A stretch of DNA of 64,000 bases from Flavobacterium sp. KJJ (GCF_000708595.2 NZ_JARP01000003.1:186001-250000); one strand, 5' to 3'. Counted from the first letter of the stretch, positions 34,643 to 44,996 are shown. Translations and numbers: made by a program. Notes: generated by a model from the sequence alone, not told the origin.

Positions 34643-37060
34643 TTAAAACATTCCACCGCCACCTTTATTAGTGTTGTCTTCTCTTTGTTTACGCTGTAAA
34701 TTCTTGATTTTTGCGCCTCCAAAGTTATATGTCAGACCTAGATAAACCGTTTGGCTTTCCCAAGTAAATTGTCCAGTTTGCGGATAAGGATAGATTCCAT
34801 TAAATGCATATCTCATTGTATTGAAAACATCATTGAAACGTACACTTATATTCATTTTGTTGTCTAACAATGTATAGCGTGAACCGATGTCCATTTTGTA
34901 CATTTCTTTTCTTTGTTGTTGTATTTCATTAACCGGTCCTCTGTAAAAACCAAACAATAAAAAGCTTAAACGTTTTGTAGGCTTAAAGTTTGAGTTCATA
35001 CGAGCATTAAAAGCTGAAGTTGTGACACTGCGTTGAAGCGGTGAACTTGTGCTTGTTGCAGGATCAAATACGAATACAACTCCTTCTTGTTTTATGCTTG
35101 AGAAATCAATAGATGGTTGGATATCCCACCATTTTGTGATTTTATAGTTAAGAGAAACATCAAAACCATAAGCGCTATTATTATCATAATTTGTAAAGCT
35201 TAAGATTTGCTTGTATCCTGAAGCATCATTAGGATCAGGGCTTAAAGTTCTGCTGATTTGATCGTTAATGCTTCTTACGAAAATACCGGCAGTGATACTT
35301 CCTTTTTCAAGAGTTTTAGTATAATTTACTTCTACAGAGTTTGTAAACTGAGGTCTTAATTCAGGATTTCCGTATGAAGTTACTAAAGGAGTAGAAAATT
35401 CACGAATAGGTTTTGTCTGCTCTAAACTCGGGCGGTCGACACGACGGCTGTAGCTTAATTGCAAAACGTTTTTCTCATTTAAATTGTAAGTCAAGTAAGC
35501 TGATGGATATAATGTAATATAATCATCATCAAATTTAGTTGCACCATGGTTTAAATTAGCGGCAACTTTATAACTTTCAAAACGAGTACCTAATTGGTAG
35601 CTGAATTTTTTAAATTTTTGTCCAAAAGTTACATACGCTGAATAAATATCAGTATCATAAGTATAATTAGAAATTTGATTTGCTGCAGGAACCGAAGGAT
35701 TTCCAGTATTGTAATCATTATTAGTTCTTGTTACTCTTGCCTCAGCACCAGCTTCTAATGTTGTTTTATCGTTTAGCGGATTTACATAATCAACATTTAT
35801 AGTGCTTAATTTTCTTTGGTCACCAATCACATCGCTATAAATAATATTGTTTGCTGTATTGTCAGGTCTTGTTGTTTGAGTATCAAAACTTGCGTTCTGA
35901 GTTACTTTAGTATCGCTGTAGTTTCCTTCAAAATCTAAAGTGTGTCCTTCTTTCTTAAAAATATGTTTGTATGCCAAGTTATAAGTTCCAGTTTTATTTG
36001 GACCTTGATATCTCGATTTTTGGTAAATATTCATAATGTCTGGATCACCATTGTTGTAGTCAATATCCGTAATTACATTTCCTTCTCCGGTTGATTTATT
36101 TTGATTGGTATAAAATGATAAAGTATTGTGATCATTTATTAAATAATCCATACCAACTTTATACAAATAATTATCATTTTCATTCGAAATATTTAATTTT
36201 TGATTAACGTCTTGATCTAATCTTGTAATTCTACCGTCATTAAAATACGTTCCAAAATTTTGACCTGCATTTCCAAAAAAGTTTACTTTTCCAGTTTTGT
36301 AATTCAAATCTAAAGATTGATTGTATTTAGCAGTTTCTCCAAAAGTAATTCCTCCACTATAACTTCCGTTAAAGCCAGTATTTGCATTTTTGTGTAAAAT
36401 AATATTGATGATTCCAGACATTCCTTCTGGATTGTATTTTGCACTTGGGTTTGTAATCAACTCAATTTTTTTGATAGAAGTTGATGGAATTTGTTTTAGC
36501 AATTGAGCCGGATCAATATTAGATGGTCGTCCGTCAATTAATACACGTACATTGTCGTTTCCACGAAGTGAAAGTTTTCCATCTTGATCTACATTTACAG
36601 AAGGAATATTACTCATAATGTCAGATGCTGAAGCTCCGGCAGTAGTTAAATCTTTCCCTACTGTAATTACTTTTCGGTCAATTTTTTGTTCCATTGTTGA
36701 GCGTTCGGCAACAATATTTACGCCTTTAAGCTGTGTTGCTTCTTCTTCAAGACCAACATTAACAGTAGCTGTTTTTTTGTTTTCACTTAAAATTGCAGAT
36801 CCAATATATTTTCTAAATCCTATATATTGAATTTCGATTGTGTAGCTTTTTAAAGCTAAATTTTTAATAGTAAAATCACCATTATCATCTGTATTAACTC
36901 CTGAAACTACTTTACCGTTGTCCTTGATTGATACCGTAGCATAAGAAATAGGTGCGTTATTCGATTTTTCAGTGATTTTTCCAGAAATTGTCCCTGAATT
37001 CTGGGCTTGTGCTGTTGCCATTACTCCCAGTAATGCTAACAGAAAGAATTTTAATTTCAT
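34643..37060 (-). CDS. TonB-dependent receptor, outer-membrane beta-barrel family
   Basis: This 805-residue protein has a signal peptide (1-19, 'ATAQAQ'). A carboxypeptidase-regulatory-like domain (about 22-105, 'GTISGKITEKSNNAPISYAT') is followed by a plug ('SDIMSNIPSVNVDQDGKLSL', 'VRVLIDGRPSNIDP', 'IELITNPSAKYNPEGMSGII') and a long barrel with alternating strands. It belongs to the 'outer membrane beta-barrel' subgroup that lacks a SusD partner. The C-terminus 'NTNKGGGGMF' is unusual, because most barrels end in a strand with terminal aromatic residue; here the strand 'VYLGLTYNFG' is followed by a basic tail. The substrate is unknown. Confidence 0.9.
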   Translation of the reverse strand: MKLKFFLLALLGVMATAQAQNSGTISGKITEKSNNAPISYATVSIKDNGKVVSGVNTDDNGDFTIKNLALKSYTIEIQYIGFRKYIGSAILSENKKTATVNVGLEEEATQLKGVNIVAERSTMEQKIDRKVITVGKDLTTAGASASDIMSNIPSVNVDQDGKLSLRGNDNVRVLIDGRPSNIDPAQLLKQIPSTSIKKIELITNPSAKYNPEGMSGIINIILHKNANTGFNGSYSGGITFGETAKYNQSLDLNYKTGKVNFFGNAGQNFGTYFNDGRITRLDQDVNQKLNISNENDNYLYKVGMDYLINDHNTLSFYTNQNKSTGEGNVITDIDYNNGDPDIMNIYQKSRYQGPNKTGTYNLAYKHIFKKEGHTLDFEGNYSDTKVTQNASFDTQTTRPDNTANNIIYSDVIGDQRKLSTINVDYVNPLNDKTTLEAGAEARVTRTNNDYNTGNPSVPAANQISNYTYDTDIYSAYVTFGQKFKKFSYQLGTRFESYKVAANLNHGATKFDDDYITLYPSAYLTYNLNEKNVLQLSYSRRVDRPSLEQTKPIREFSTPLVTSYGNPELRPQFTNSVEVNYTKTLEKGSITAGIFVRSINDQISRTLSPDPNDASGYKQILSFTNYDNNSAYGFDVSLNYKITKWWDIQPSIDFSSIKQEGVVFVFDPATSTSSPLQRSVTTSAFNARMNSNFKPTKRLSFLLFGFYRGPVNEIQQQRKEMYKMDIGSRYTLLDNKMNISVRFNDVFNTMRYAFNGIYPYPQTGQFTWESQTVYLGLTYNFGGAKIKNLQRKQREDNTNKGGGGMF

Positions 37061-37391
37061 AATTGTAATAAATTGATTATTTTGATTTGATTGATGATGA
37101 TGATTTTTTTATTTTTTGTTTTGTTAGATTTTTTCGCCTTAAACGAATTCAAAGCTCCTATTAAGACTCTTTTATCATCGATATGTTACAGATAAAAGTC
37201 AAAAAAAATATTTTTTTTATGTGTTAACCCTGTTTTATAAGAGATTAGTGTTTTAATTTTTTGATAATTTTAACATTCGAAATAAACTTCTTTTTAAGAA
37301 ATTCTAATTGTTTTGTGTGATTTTATATCTTTTTCATTTTCTGTAATTGATGAATAAGCAGTATCTTTGCTCACTTTAAAAATAAGTTTAC
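37061..37391. other. AT-rich divergent region between the TonB receptor gene and argS
   Basis: 331 nt with no supported gene. It contains GATGATGATGA and long T runs near the receptor start, and the argS -7 box TATCTTTG at 37362-37369 (30 nt before the ATG). No inverted repeat strong enough to call an operator was seen. Confidence 0.5.
37362..37369 (+). promoter_or_regulatory. Candidate -7 element of argS
   Basis: TATCTTTG fits TAnnTTTG; a TTG at 37347-37349 is closer (12 nt) than the usual -33 spacing. Confidence 0.5.
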
Positions 37392-39170
37392 ATGTCATTA
37401 TCACAAATTCTTACACCTTCTATACAAAAAGCAATTCAGGCATTATTTGATGTTACTGTTGATAAAATCGAATTTCAGACTACTAGAAAAGAGTTTGAAG
37501 GCGATATAACAATGGTAATTTTTCCATTACTAAAAGTGATTAAAAGCAATCCAGCCGAATTAGGGAATAAAATTGGAAATTATTTAGTTGAAAATGTTTC
37601 TGAAGTAGCCCGTTTTAATGTGGTTTCTGGTTTTTTGAATATTGTAATTTCAGATAGTTATTATTTGAATTTCTTTAATGAAATCAAGGATAATAATAAG
37701 TTTGGATATGTAACACCAAACCCAGAGGATAAAGCTATTATGGTCGAATATTCTTCACCAAATACAAATAAGCCACTGCATTTAGGTCACGTTCGTAACA
37801 ATTTGTTAGGATATTCGGTTGCTGAAATTATTAAAGCTTCTGGTAAAAAAGTTTACAAAACACAGATTATCAACGATCGTGGAATCCATATTTGTAAGTC
37901 GATGCTGGCTTGGGAGAAATTTGGAAATGGAGAAACTCCAGAAAGCTCAAATTTAAAAGGAGATAAGTTAGTTGGGAAATATTATGTTGAATTTGATAAA
38001 GCTTATAAAGCAGAAATCAATAAATTAATAGAAACTGGTAAAACCGAAGAAGAAGCAAAGAAACAAGCGCCAATTATTATTGAAGCACAAGAAATGCTTA
38101 AAAAATGGGAAGCTGGTGATGATCAAGTTATTTCACTTTGGAAAAAAATGAATGAATGGGTTTATGAAGGTTTCTCAACTACTTATAAAAATCTTGGCGT
38201 TAATTTTGATAAATATTACTACGAAAGCAATACCTATTTGTTAGGAAAAGATGTGGTTCAGGTTGGTCTTGATAAAGGTGTTTTCGAAAAAGATCCCGAT
38301 GGTTCAGTTTGGATTGATTTGACAGATGAAGGTTTAGATCGTAAAATTGTTTTGCGTTCTGATGGAACTGCGGTTTACATGACACAAGATATCGGAACAG
38401 CAATTCAGCGTGTAAAAGATATGCCAGATGTTGGCGGGATGGTTTACACAGTTGGTAATGAGCAAGACTATCACTTTAAAGTTTTGTTTTTAATTCTAAA
38501 AAAATTAGGTTTTGATTGGGCTTCAAGTCTTTATCACTTATCATACGGGATGGTAGATTTGCCATCTGGAAAAATGAAAAGCCGTGAAGGAACTGTTGTA
38601 GATGCTGATGATTTGATGCAAGACATGACAGATACGGCAAAACAAATCTCAGAAGATTTAGGAAAACTAGACAGTTATTCTGCCGAAGAGAAAGCCAAAT
38701 TGTACAATACAATTGGTCTTGGTGCTTTGAAATATTACATTTTAAAAGTAGATCCTAAAAAACGTATTCTGTTTAATCCAGAAGAATCGGTTGATTTTGC
38801 AGGAAATACAGGTCCGTTTATTCAATATACATATGCCAGAATTCAATCTATAATTCGTAAAGCCGATTTTGATTTTGCGTCAAAAACAAATACTAAAGAG
38901 CTTCACGAAAAAGAAAAAGAACTGGTAAAACAAATCGAACTTTTTCCAGAAGTAATTCAGAATGCTGCACAAAATCACAGTCCAGCGTTGATAGCAAATT
39001 ATACTTATGATTTGGTGAAAGAATACAATTCGTTCTATCAGTCAGTACATATTTTAGGAGAAGTAGATTTAACAAAAAAGATTTTCAGAGTCCAGCTTTC
39101 TCAAAAAGTAGCTGAGGTTATTAAGTCAGCATTTACTTTGTTAGGAATTGAAGTTCCGGAGAGAATGTAA
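37392..39170 (+). CDS. argS: Arginine--tRNA ligase
   Basis: This 592-residue class I synthetase has the N-terminal additional domain (about 1-100), the HIGH-type motif 'NTNKPLHLGHVRNN' and, in the KMSKS position, 'GKMKSREGTVVDADDL'. 'FIQYTYARIQSIIRKA' marks the start of the DALR anticodon-binding domain, which ends 'LGIEVPERM', as is normal for ArgRS. It charges tRNA-Arg in the cytoplasm. It has its own promoter and terminator. Confidence 0.97.
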   Translation: MSLSQILTPSIQKAIQALFDVTVDKIEFQTTRKEFEGDITMVIFPLLKVIKSNPAELGNKIGNYLVENVSEVARFNVVSGFLNIVISDSYYLNFFNEIKDNNKFGYVTPNPEDKAIMVEYSSPNTNKPLHLGHVRNNLLGYSVAEIIKASGKKVYKTQIINDRGIHICKSMLAWEKFGNGETPESSNLKGDKLVGKYYVEFDKAYKAEINKLIETGKTEEEAKKQAPIIIEAQEMLKKWEAGDDQVISLWKKMNEWVYEGFSTTYKNLGVNFDKYYYESNTYLLGKDVVQVGLDKGVFEKDPDGSVWIDLTDEGLDRKIVLRSDGTAVYMTQDIGTAIQRVKDMPDVGGMVYTVGNEQDYHFKVLFLILKKLGFDWASSLYHLSYGMVDLPSGKMKSREGTVVDADDLMQDMTDTAKQISEDLGKLDSYSAEEKAKLYNTIGLGALKYYILKVDPKKRILFNPEESVDFAGNTGPFIQYTYARIQSIIRKADFDFASKTNTKELHEKEKELVKQIELFPEVIQNAAQNHSPALIANYTYDLVKEYNSFYQSVHILGEVDLTKKIFRVQLSQKVAEVIKSAFTLLGIEVPERM

Positions 39171-39189
39171 GACTTCTTACAGCATATTT

Positions 39190-39227
39190 AAAAAAGGCCG
39201 ATAGTTTTAAAACTATCGGCCTTTTTT
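39190..39227 (+). terminator. Terminator of argS
   Basis: Long palindrome: AAAAAGGCCGATAGTTTT is followed directly by its complement and a T6 tail; bidirectional in form. Confidence 0.9.
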
Positions 39228-39357
39228 GTTTTTAAATGCCTTCCATCATCGTTAATCCTAATTGTCTGAAATTCTTTATGTTATTTTGATTAACACTCAA
39301 TTGTTTTATTTTGTAATAAAATATTTATAATTTTTAATGTTAAAAGAAGCTTAAATC

Positions 39358-39388
39358 TTGTTAAAATTATATCTTTTTAATAGGTTTG
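39358..39388 (+). promoter_or_regulatory. Promoter of the SusC/SusD operon
   Basis: TTG at 39358-39360, 20 nt spacer, TAGGTTTG at 39381-39388, ATG at 39415. No regulator gene (ECF sigma/anti-sigma or hybrid two-component system) is adjacent. Confidence 0.7.
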
Positions 39389-39414
39389 CGCCACTTAACT
39401 CAAAAAAATAAATA

Positions 39415-42400
39415 ATGAAACAAAAAATCAAAGTTTTTATAATGATGTTTTTCATACTTAGCTCTCAATTGTTTTTTGCGCAGGAAAGAACAGTTTCAGG
39501 AACTGTTTTAGACAACGCAGGAATGCCATTGCCAGGTGCTAGTGTTTTAGTAAAAGGAACAAAATCTGGGACACAAACAGATATGGATGGTAAATATTCT
39601 ATCAAAGCATCATCTGGTCAAATTTTGGTATTCACTTATATCGGAATGAAAACCCAAGAACAGGCAGCAAGTTCTGCAGTAATTAATATCAAATTAAAAG
39701 ATGATTCTGTCGAGCTTGAAGGTTTAGTGGTCACAGCTTTAGGAATTAAAAGGTCTGAAAAAACTTTGGGATATGCAGTATCAAAAGTGAGTTCTGAAGA
39801 AATAACAAAATCTGGAGAACAAAATGTTTTACAGGCATTAGCAGGAAAAGCTGCGGGTGTTCAAGTTATTGGTACGGGTGGAACTCCAGGTGCTTCAAGT
39901 AAGATTATTATCAGAGGTGTAAATACAATTACGGGAAGTTCTGATCCTCTAATTGTGGTTGATGGTGTCCCTATAGATAATACTACCAGTCAAACCAGCG
40001 CAGGAGATAATCCTTTTAATGCAAATTTATCAGGCATTAACAATTCAAACCGAGCTTTAGATATTAATCCAGATGACATAGAGAGTGTATCAGTACTAAA
40101 AGGCCCTGCAGCAGCAGCTTTATATGGAGAAAGAGCGGGTAATGGGGTTATTATTTATACGACTAAAAAAGGAAAGACAGGAAAAAGTTTAGGAATAGAT
40201 TATTCTACTTCATTAGCAATTGATAAAGTAAGTCAACTGCCAGCAAGACAAAATAAATATGTTCAGGGAACTAATCCAGCTGCGAATAGTATAAACAAGA
40301 ATACACCTCAAAGCTGGGGACCAAGTGCTGAATCTTTAGGTGTGCCAATGTATGACAATGTTGGTAATTTCTTTAAAGAAGGATTGACATTTACCAATAA
40401 TATATCATTTTATGGCGGAAATGAGAAAGCTACTTATAGAGCTTCTTACGGAAATGTTACACAAACAGGTATGATTCCAGAAACTGGATTAAAGAGAAAT
40501 ACCTTAAGAGTTGTTGGTGATTTAAAATTAAGTGATAAATGGAAGACAGGCGGGAGCTTACAATATACTCATACCACAAATACATTATCTCAAAATGGAA
40601 GTAATGCTTCTGCTGTAATGTTTAGTTTATTACGGTCGGTTGGTAATTATGATTTAAGAAATTATAAAGATGCTGAAGGAAATAATCAAAATTACTATGC
40701 GACTTATGATAATCCGTATTTTACTGTAAATGAAAACCCTGCGACAAGTGATGTGAATCGTGTTTTTGGGAATATGTATTTAACTTATTCTCCAAGTTCA
40801 TGGTTATCATTAACTGCAAAAGGTGGTATTGATGCCTATTCTGATTATCGAAAACAGGTTTATGCTATTTCGTCTAATGGGGACAATCTTGCAGGAATGG
40901 GAGAAGTCGCTTTTAATAATATTAACAATAAGCAATTTTATGGGGATTTTATCGCAAGCGGTTTATTTCCAGTGAAATCTGAGTGGCTGAAAATTAATTA
41001 CACAGCAGGTTTAAATTTGCGTTCTTCTCAAAACATAGATGTCTTTTCGAGAGGCAAAGAACTTGCTGTAAGAGGAGTTTATAATTTGTCAAATGCCACA
41101 CAATTATATGCATCAAATGACGAGACTAATATTATGTCAAGAGCATTATTTGGACAATTGGAATTTGATGTGAAAAATCAGCTTTTTATAACAGGATCCG
41201 TTAGAAAAGAATGGTCTTCTACTTATGGGACTGATGCCAACAGCGCTATATTTCCTGCTGCTTCAGCTTCTTGGATCTTATCAAGTACATTTGATTTTCC
41301 GGAATGGACAAATTTTGTAAAATTGACTTATGGTTATGGAGAAGTAGGAATTGCGCCTAAACCCTATAAAACAATAAGTACATATGCACAACCATTTATG
41401 ACTGACGGTTTTACCGATGGTTTGAGTTTTCCATATAATGGTATAAACGGTATGGCTGTTTCTGGCAGTTTAGGAAACCAACAATTAAAACCTGAAAGAG
41501 TTTTAGGTCATGAACTTGGCTTAAATACAAAATTTTTAGAAAACCGTTTAACATTTGATGTAAATCTATATTATAAAACCTCTAAGGATTTATTAATTGA
41601 ATTACCGTTACCACAATCAAGCGGATTTGGTACTGTATATCAAAATGCAGCTGAATTAGTGAATAAGGGAGTTGAAGTTGAATTGGGCTATGATATTTTG
41701 AAAAAAGGCAAACCATTTCAATGGAACGTAAACTTAAATTGGGCTAAAAATGAAAACAAGGTTACTGATATTTCAGGAAATCTAAATGAGATATCGATAG
41801 AATCTGCTTTTGGCTCAATAGGATATTATGCAGTTAAAGGACAGCCTTTGGGAAGTTTTTATGGTACCAAATGGCAGCGTGATGCAAATGGTCAAAAAAT
41901 TATTGGATCTGATGGATTGCCTCTAATTCAAAATGAAACAGGAAATTTAGGAAATTCTGCGCCAAAATGGACAGGTGGAATAAGAAATACATTTACTTAT
42001 AAAAGAGTTACCTTATCTGGCTTATTAGACTTTAGACATGGCGGAGCTGTTTACAATGGAACATTAGCAAGATTGCATAATTTTGGAATTTCTGAAGCTT
42101 CTTCAGATAGAGAACATACTTATATTATAGAAGGCATTAAAGCTGATGGTACTCCAAATAATATTGCAATTAGTGCTAAAAATTATTTCCAAAAATATTT
42201 AGGTGATGGAGGAGGAGCTGCTGAAGAAGCAATTACGAATGTAAACTGGATCAGGCTTAGAGATGTTACATTAAGCTATGACTTCAATATGAAAAAAATT
42301 ACTGCTATTCATTCAGCTCAACTGTCATTTACCGGTAGAAATTTATGGTTGAATACCAATTACAAAGGTGTTGATCCAGAAACTAGCTTGACCGGTGCAG

Positions 42401-42480
42401 GTTCGAAAATTAATGGATTAGATTACTTTAATAATCCTGGCAGTAAATCATTTATAATGACTCTTAAAGTCGGTTTCTAA
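39415..42480 (+). CDS. SusC/RagA-family TonB-linked outer-membrane transporter
   Basis: This 1021-residue protein has a signal peptide (about 1-22, 'LFFAQ'), a carboxypeptidase-like domain ('RTVSGTVLDNAGMPLPGASV', 'GTQTDMDGKYSI') and the SusC plug signature 'LEGLVVTALGIKRSEKTLGY'. The plug includes 'IIIRGVNTITGSSDPLIVVD' and 'SVLKGPAAAALYGERAGNG', followed by the barrel, which ends 'SFIMTLKVGF'. With its SusD partner 16 nt downstream it should import an oligomer across the outer membrane with TonB energy. No glycanase, peptidase or sulfatase adjoins, so the substrate cannot be inferred. Confidence 0.95.
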   Translation: MKQKIKVFIMMFFILSSQLFFAQERTVSGTVLDNAGMPLPGASVLVKGTKSGTQTDMDGKYSIKASSGQILVFTYIGMKTQEQAASSAVINIKLKDDSVELEGLVVTALGIKRSEKTLGYAVSKVSSEEITKSGEQNVLQALAGKAAGVQVIGTGGTPGASSKIIIRGVNTITGSSDPLIVVDGVPIDNTTSQTSAGDNPFNANLSGINNSNRALDINPDDIESVSVLKGPAAAALYGERAGNGVIIYTTKKGKTGKSLGIDYSTSLAIDKVSQLPARQNKYVQGTNPAANSINKNTPQSWGPSAESLGVPMYDNVGNFFKEGLTFTNNISFYGGNEKATYRASYGNVTQTGMIPETGLKRNTLRVVGDLKLSDKWKTGGSLQYTHTTNTLSQNGSNASAVMFSLLRSVGNYDLRNYKDAEGNNQNYYATYDNPYFTVNENPATSDVNRVFGNMYLTYSPSSWLSLTAKGGIDAYSDYRKQVYAISSNGDNLAGMGEVAFNNINNKQFYGDFIASGLFPVKSEWLKINYTAGLNLRSSQNIDVFSRGKELAVRGVYNLSNATQLYASNDETNIMSRALFGQLEFDVKNQLFITGSVRKEWSSTYGTDANSAIFPAASASWILSSTFDFPEWTNFVKLTYGYGEVGIAPKPYKTISTYAQPFMTDGFTDGLSFPYNGINGMAVSGSLGNQQLKPERVLGHELGLNTKFLENRLTFDVNLYYKTSKDLLIELPLPQSSGFGTVYQNAAELVNKGVEVELGYDILKKGKPFQWNVNLNWAKNENKVTDISGNLNEISIESAFGSIGYYAVKGQPLGSFYGTKWQRDANGQKIIGSDGLPLIQNETGNLGNSAPKWTGGIRNTFTYKRVTLSGLLDFRHGGAVYNGTLARLHNFGISEASSDREHTYIIEGIKADGTPNNIAISAKNYFQKYLGDGGGAAEEAITNVNWIRLRDVTLSYDFNMKKITAIHSAQLSFTGRNLWLNTNYKGVDPETSLTGAGSKINGLDYFNNPGSKSFIMTLKVGF

Positions 42481-42496
42481 ATTTAAATTCTACAAA

Positions 42497-43873
42497 ATGA
42501 AAAAATATATAAAAAGTATAATTCTTACAGTTGCTAGTTTTAGTTTGCTGCTAAGTTGTCAATCGGAATTAGATCACTTTAATGAAAATCCAAATTCTCC
42601 TATTTCAACAACTCCGACTTTGTTGTTGTCTGCGATGGAAGTTTCTACTTTTTCAACTCATACAACGGGATTGATTAGAACATCAAATATTTTTGATCAG
42701 CATTTAGCAGGAACAAGTGTTGGGCAATTAGTTGATATTCAACGTTATATTGTTACTGAACAAGATGTTAATAATGAATGGAATACATTGTATGGGACAA
42801 CTTTAATGAATGGTTATATTTTAAATCGTGATTTTGCGATGCGATATCCATATTACAATGGTATTGGGCAGGTATTAACAGCTATTAATCTTGGGTACGC
42901 AACTGATCTTTGGGGAGATATTCCTTATGATGAGGCATTTAGAGCCGACGAAGGAAATAAAATGCCTAAATATAACACACAGCAAGAAATTTATCAAAGA
43001 TTGCAGACTACTCTTGATGATGCAATCATAAATTTTAAAAAACCGGCTTCCAGTAATATTTCAGTTCCCGGAAGTGACGATTACATTTTTAATGGTGATA
43101 CTCAAAAATGGATTCAAATTGCATATGTCTTAAAGGCGAGGTACGCTTTGAGATTATCTCAAGTTGATACAGATGCTTCACAAAAAGCTCTAGAGTATAT
43201 TTTAGCTTCTGGAATAAGTTCAAATGCAGATGATGCCAATACTTTTTTTACAGGCACTTCAAACGGATTAAATCAGTGGTATGCTTTTAATAAAAGCCGT
43301 GAAAATTATTTGAAGGCAGGAGCATATTTTGTTAATTCTTTAAAAAACAATAGTGATCCAAGATTATCATTTGCAGTAGCTAAAGATAAAAATGGAAATT
43401 ATACAGGGAATGCTGCAAATGATTTAGACACTGCTACATCTTCTTATATAGGTTCATCTTTTGCTAGTGCTGCTTCTTCAATTGGGCTCGTAACATATGC
43501 TGAAGCTAAATTTATCGAAGCCGAAGCTAAATTTAGATTGGGACAAGATGCCAAACCTGCATTGGAAGATGCTGTTGCTGCTTCTGTTTTAAAAATCACT
43601 GGAACTGTTGTTACTTCAGATTTTTTAAATTCTATAACTGCACATATTGATTTAGAAGGTATTATTCAACAAAAATATATTGCTCTATTTTTGACTATGG
43701 AACCTTACAACGATTACAGGAGAACTGGTTTTCCTGTTTTAGTTCCAAACCAATCATCAAATACAAAATTGATTCCAGTGAGATTGCCAACTCCCTCAGA
43801 TGAAAGACAATATAATTTAAACGCTACTGTAGTGAGTAATTTAACTACAAATGTTTGGTGGGATAAAAATTAA
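42497..43873 (+). CDS. SusD/RagB-family substrate-binding lipoprotein
   Basis: This 458-residue surface lipoprotein has the lipobox 'LLLSC' (Cys near 21). 'ELDHFNENPNSPISTTPTLL' and 'GQVLTAINLGYATDLWGDIP' are typical of the SusD-like subgroup that pairs with peptide- or small-glycan-type SusC proteins, and 'YDEAFRADEGNKMPKYNTQQ' with 'QKWIQIAYVLKARYALRL' covers the TPR part. It caps the SusC barrel. The Ser/Ala-rich internal repeat near 270-330 is ordinary for the family. A terminator lies 100 nt downstream. Confidence 0.92.
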   Translation: MKKYIKSIILTVASFSLLLSCQSELDHFNENPNSPISTTPTLLLSAMEVSTFSTHTTGLIRTSNIFDQHLAGTSVGQLVDIQRYIVTEQDVNNEWNTLYGTTLMNGYILNRDFAMRYPYYNGIGQVLTAINLGYATDLWGDIPYDEAFRADEGNKMPKYNTQQEIYQRLQTTLDDAIINFKKPASSNISVPGSDDYIFNGDTQKWIQIAYVLKARYALRLSQVDTDASQKALEYILASGISSNADDANTFFTGTSNGLNQWYAFNKSRENYLKAGAYFVNSLKNNSDPRLSFAVAKDKNGNYTGNAANDLDTATSSYIGSSFASAASSIGLVTYAEAKFIEAEAKFRLGQDAKPALEDAVAASVLKITGTVVTSDFLNSITAHIDLEGIIQQKYIALFLTMEPYNDYRRTGFPVLVPNQSSNTKLIPVRLPTPSDERQYNLNATVVSNLTTNVWWDKN

Positions 43874-43972
43874 CTCAATTGAATTTTAAAATTAATTTAT
43901 TCTTAATATCAACCCTTTATTCATTTTTAACTATTTTGAATTAGTAAACCTTTTAGTAAAAATAATATTGGG

Positions 43973-44000
43973 AAAACCGTCCAATTTTGGGCGGTTTTTT
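43973..44000 (+). terminator. Terminator of the SusC/SusD operon
   Basis: Stem AAAACCGTCC (from 43973) / GGGCGGTTTT, loop AATTTT, T6 tail. Confidence 0.85.
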
Positions 44001-44007
44001 ATTTTAT

Positions 44008-44046
44008 AAAAAAAAGCCGGTAATACTAAAATTACCGGCTTTTTTA
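44008..44046 (-). terminator. Terminator of the DUF6607 gene
   Basis: Stem AGCCGGTAA / TTACCGGCT around TACTAAAA, with an A8 run on the left and a T6 run on the right; oriented for the minus-strand gene but symmetric. Confidence 0.85.
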
Positions 44047-44064
44047 CAACTAACACAAACATTT

Positions 44065-44967
44065 TTATTTTAAGAACTTGTTGATTATAGCATCAGTCTC
44101 TGCTTTTGTAGCGTCTGGTTTTAAATCAAACAAAAGAGAATAAAGTGCTTTTCTGTCAACTTTTGCTTCTAAGTTTAAGTCTTGGCGTCTGTCAAAAACA
44201 GTTTGCCATTTGTCACGAACATTTTTCCAAAGTGCGTTATTTGCAACCCACCATTTTTGAGCCGCCGCACATTTGCTGTCTGGAACTTTTGTGTAAACAT
44301 CCATTCCTTTTTCTTGGGCTAACAATACATCTTTTCCACTGTCATCTCTAACCAATTTGTCATTGTCTTGCTCATGATTCCAGCCTGTAGGGGTAATTTC
44401 GTGAATATTTCTTCTTTTTAAAACATTATAATCGTTACGTTTTGTTTGCTCTCTTCTTGGAAGTGGAGCGTCAGCAACGTTTGCCCAATAGTCTTTTCCG
44501 TCAACATGTACCCAAGTTGATGATCCTTCATATCGAGGACTATCATCTACTTGATATACTTTTTGAGTCCATTGTCCTTTTACAGCTTTCTTGTCTAATT
44601 TTTTGTATTTCCAAGAGGTGCCTTTGTCAAATGAATATAAGTCTGTGTTTTCGTAAAGCCAGTCTTGCCTCCAGTGTTTGATGATCATGTCGTCACTTAC
44701 AATTAATAAATGCTGCATTGAAATTTTATTTTGAGTGTCTTCTACTAATTCTACCCATTCTAATCCCGATTCGTGTTTAGTTTCAGATGGTTTATAAGTA
44801 AGAGAGTCTTTGGGATATTGAAAAGTTTCAGTAAAATTAAATTTCACTTCATAACAACCACACATTGATTTGATTGATTTGATGTCTTGTTGTTTTTTGT
44901 CCTGACTGAAACCAAGGCTACAAGTCAAAGCCATTAAGGCTGAAAAATAGAGGCTTTTTGTAATCAT
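44065..44967 (-). CDS. DUF6607 family exported protein
   Basis: This 300-residue protein has a signal peptide (1-21, 'SLGFSQ'). 'MCGCYEVKFNFTETFQYPKD' and 'IIKHWRQDWLYENTDLYSFD' are recurrent in DUF6607, a Bacteroidota family of unknown activity. Trp-rich stretches ('AQKWWVANNALWKNVRDKW') could bind an aromatic or porphyrin-like ligand, but this is only inference. It is divergent from a TonB receptor plus HmuY-like gene; the shared control region suggests that all three respond to the same signal, probably iron or haem. Confidence 0.75.
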   Translation of the reverse strand: MITKSLYFSALMALTCSLGFSQDKKQQDIKSIKSMCGCYEVKFNFTETFQYPKDSLTYKPSETKHESGLEWVELVEDTQNKISMQHLLIVSDDMIIKHWRQDWLYENTDLYSFDKGTSWKYKKLDKKAVKGQWTQKVYQVDDSPRYEGSSTWVHVDGKDYWANVADAPLPRREQTKRNDYNVLKRRNIHEITPTGWNHEQDNDKLVRDDSGKDVLLAQEKGMDVYTKVPDSKCAAAQKWWVANNALWKNVRDKWQTVFDRRQDLNLEAKVDRKALYSLLFDLKPDATKAETDAIINKFLK

Positions 44968-44996
44968 AACTTATTTTTTGTTTTAAAATTTTTTTG

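Noticed and set aside
36618..36830. A 70-codon plus-strand frame within the TonB receptor gene
   Set aside because: It lies within the plug coding region, has no promoter and no recognisable protein pattern.
37061..37391. Riboswitch or leader peptide before argS or the TonB receptor
   Set aside because: No known aptamer core, Arg-rich leader frame or stable hairpin was recognised; the region is only AT-rich.
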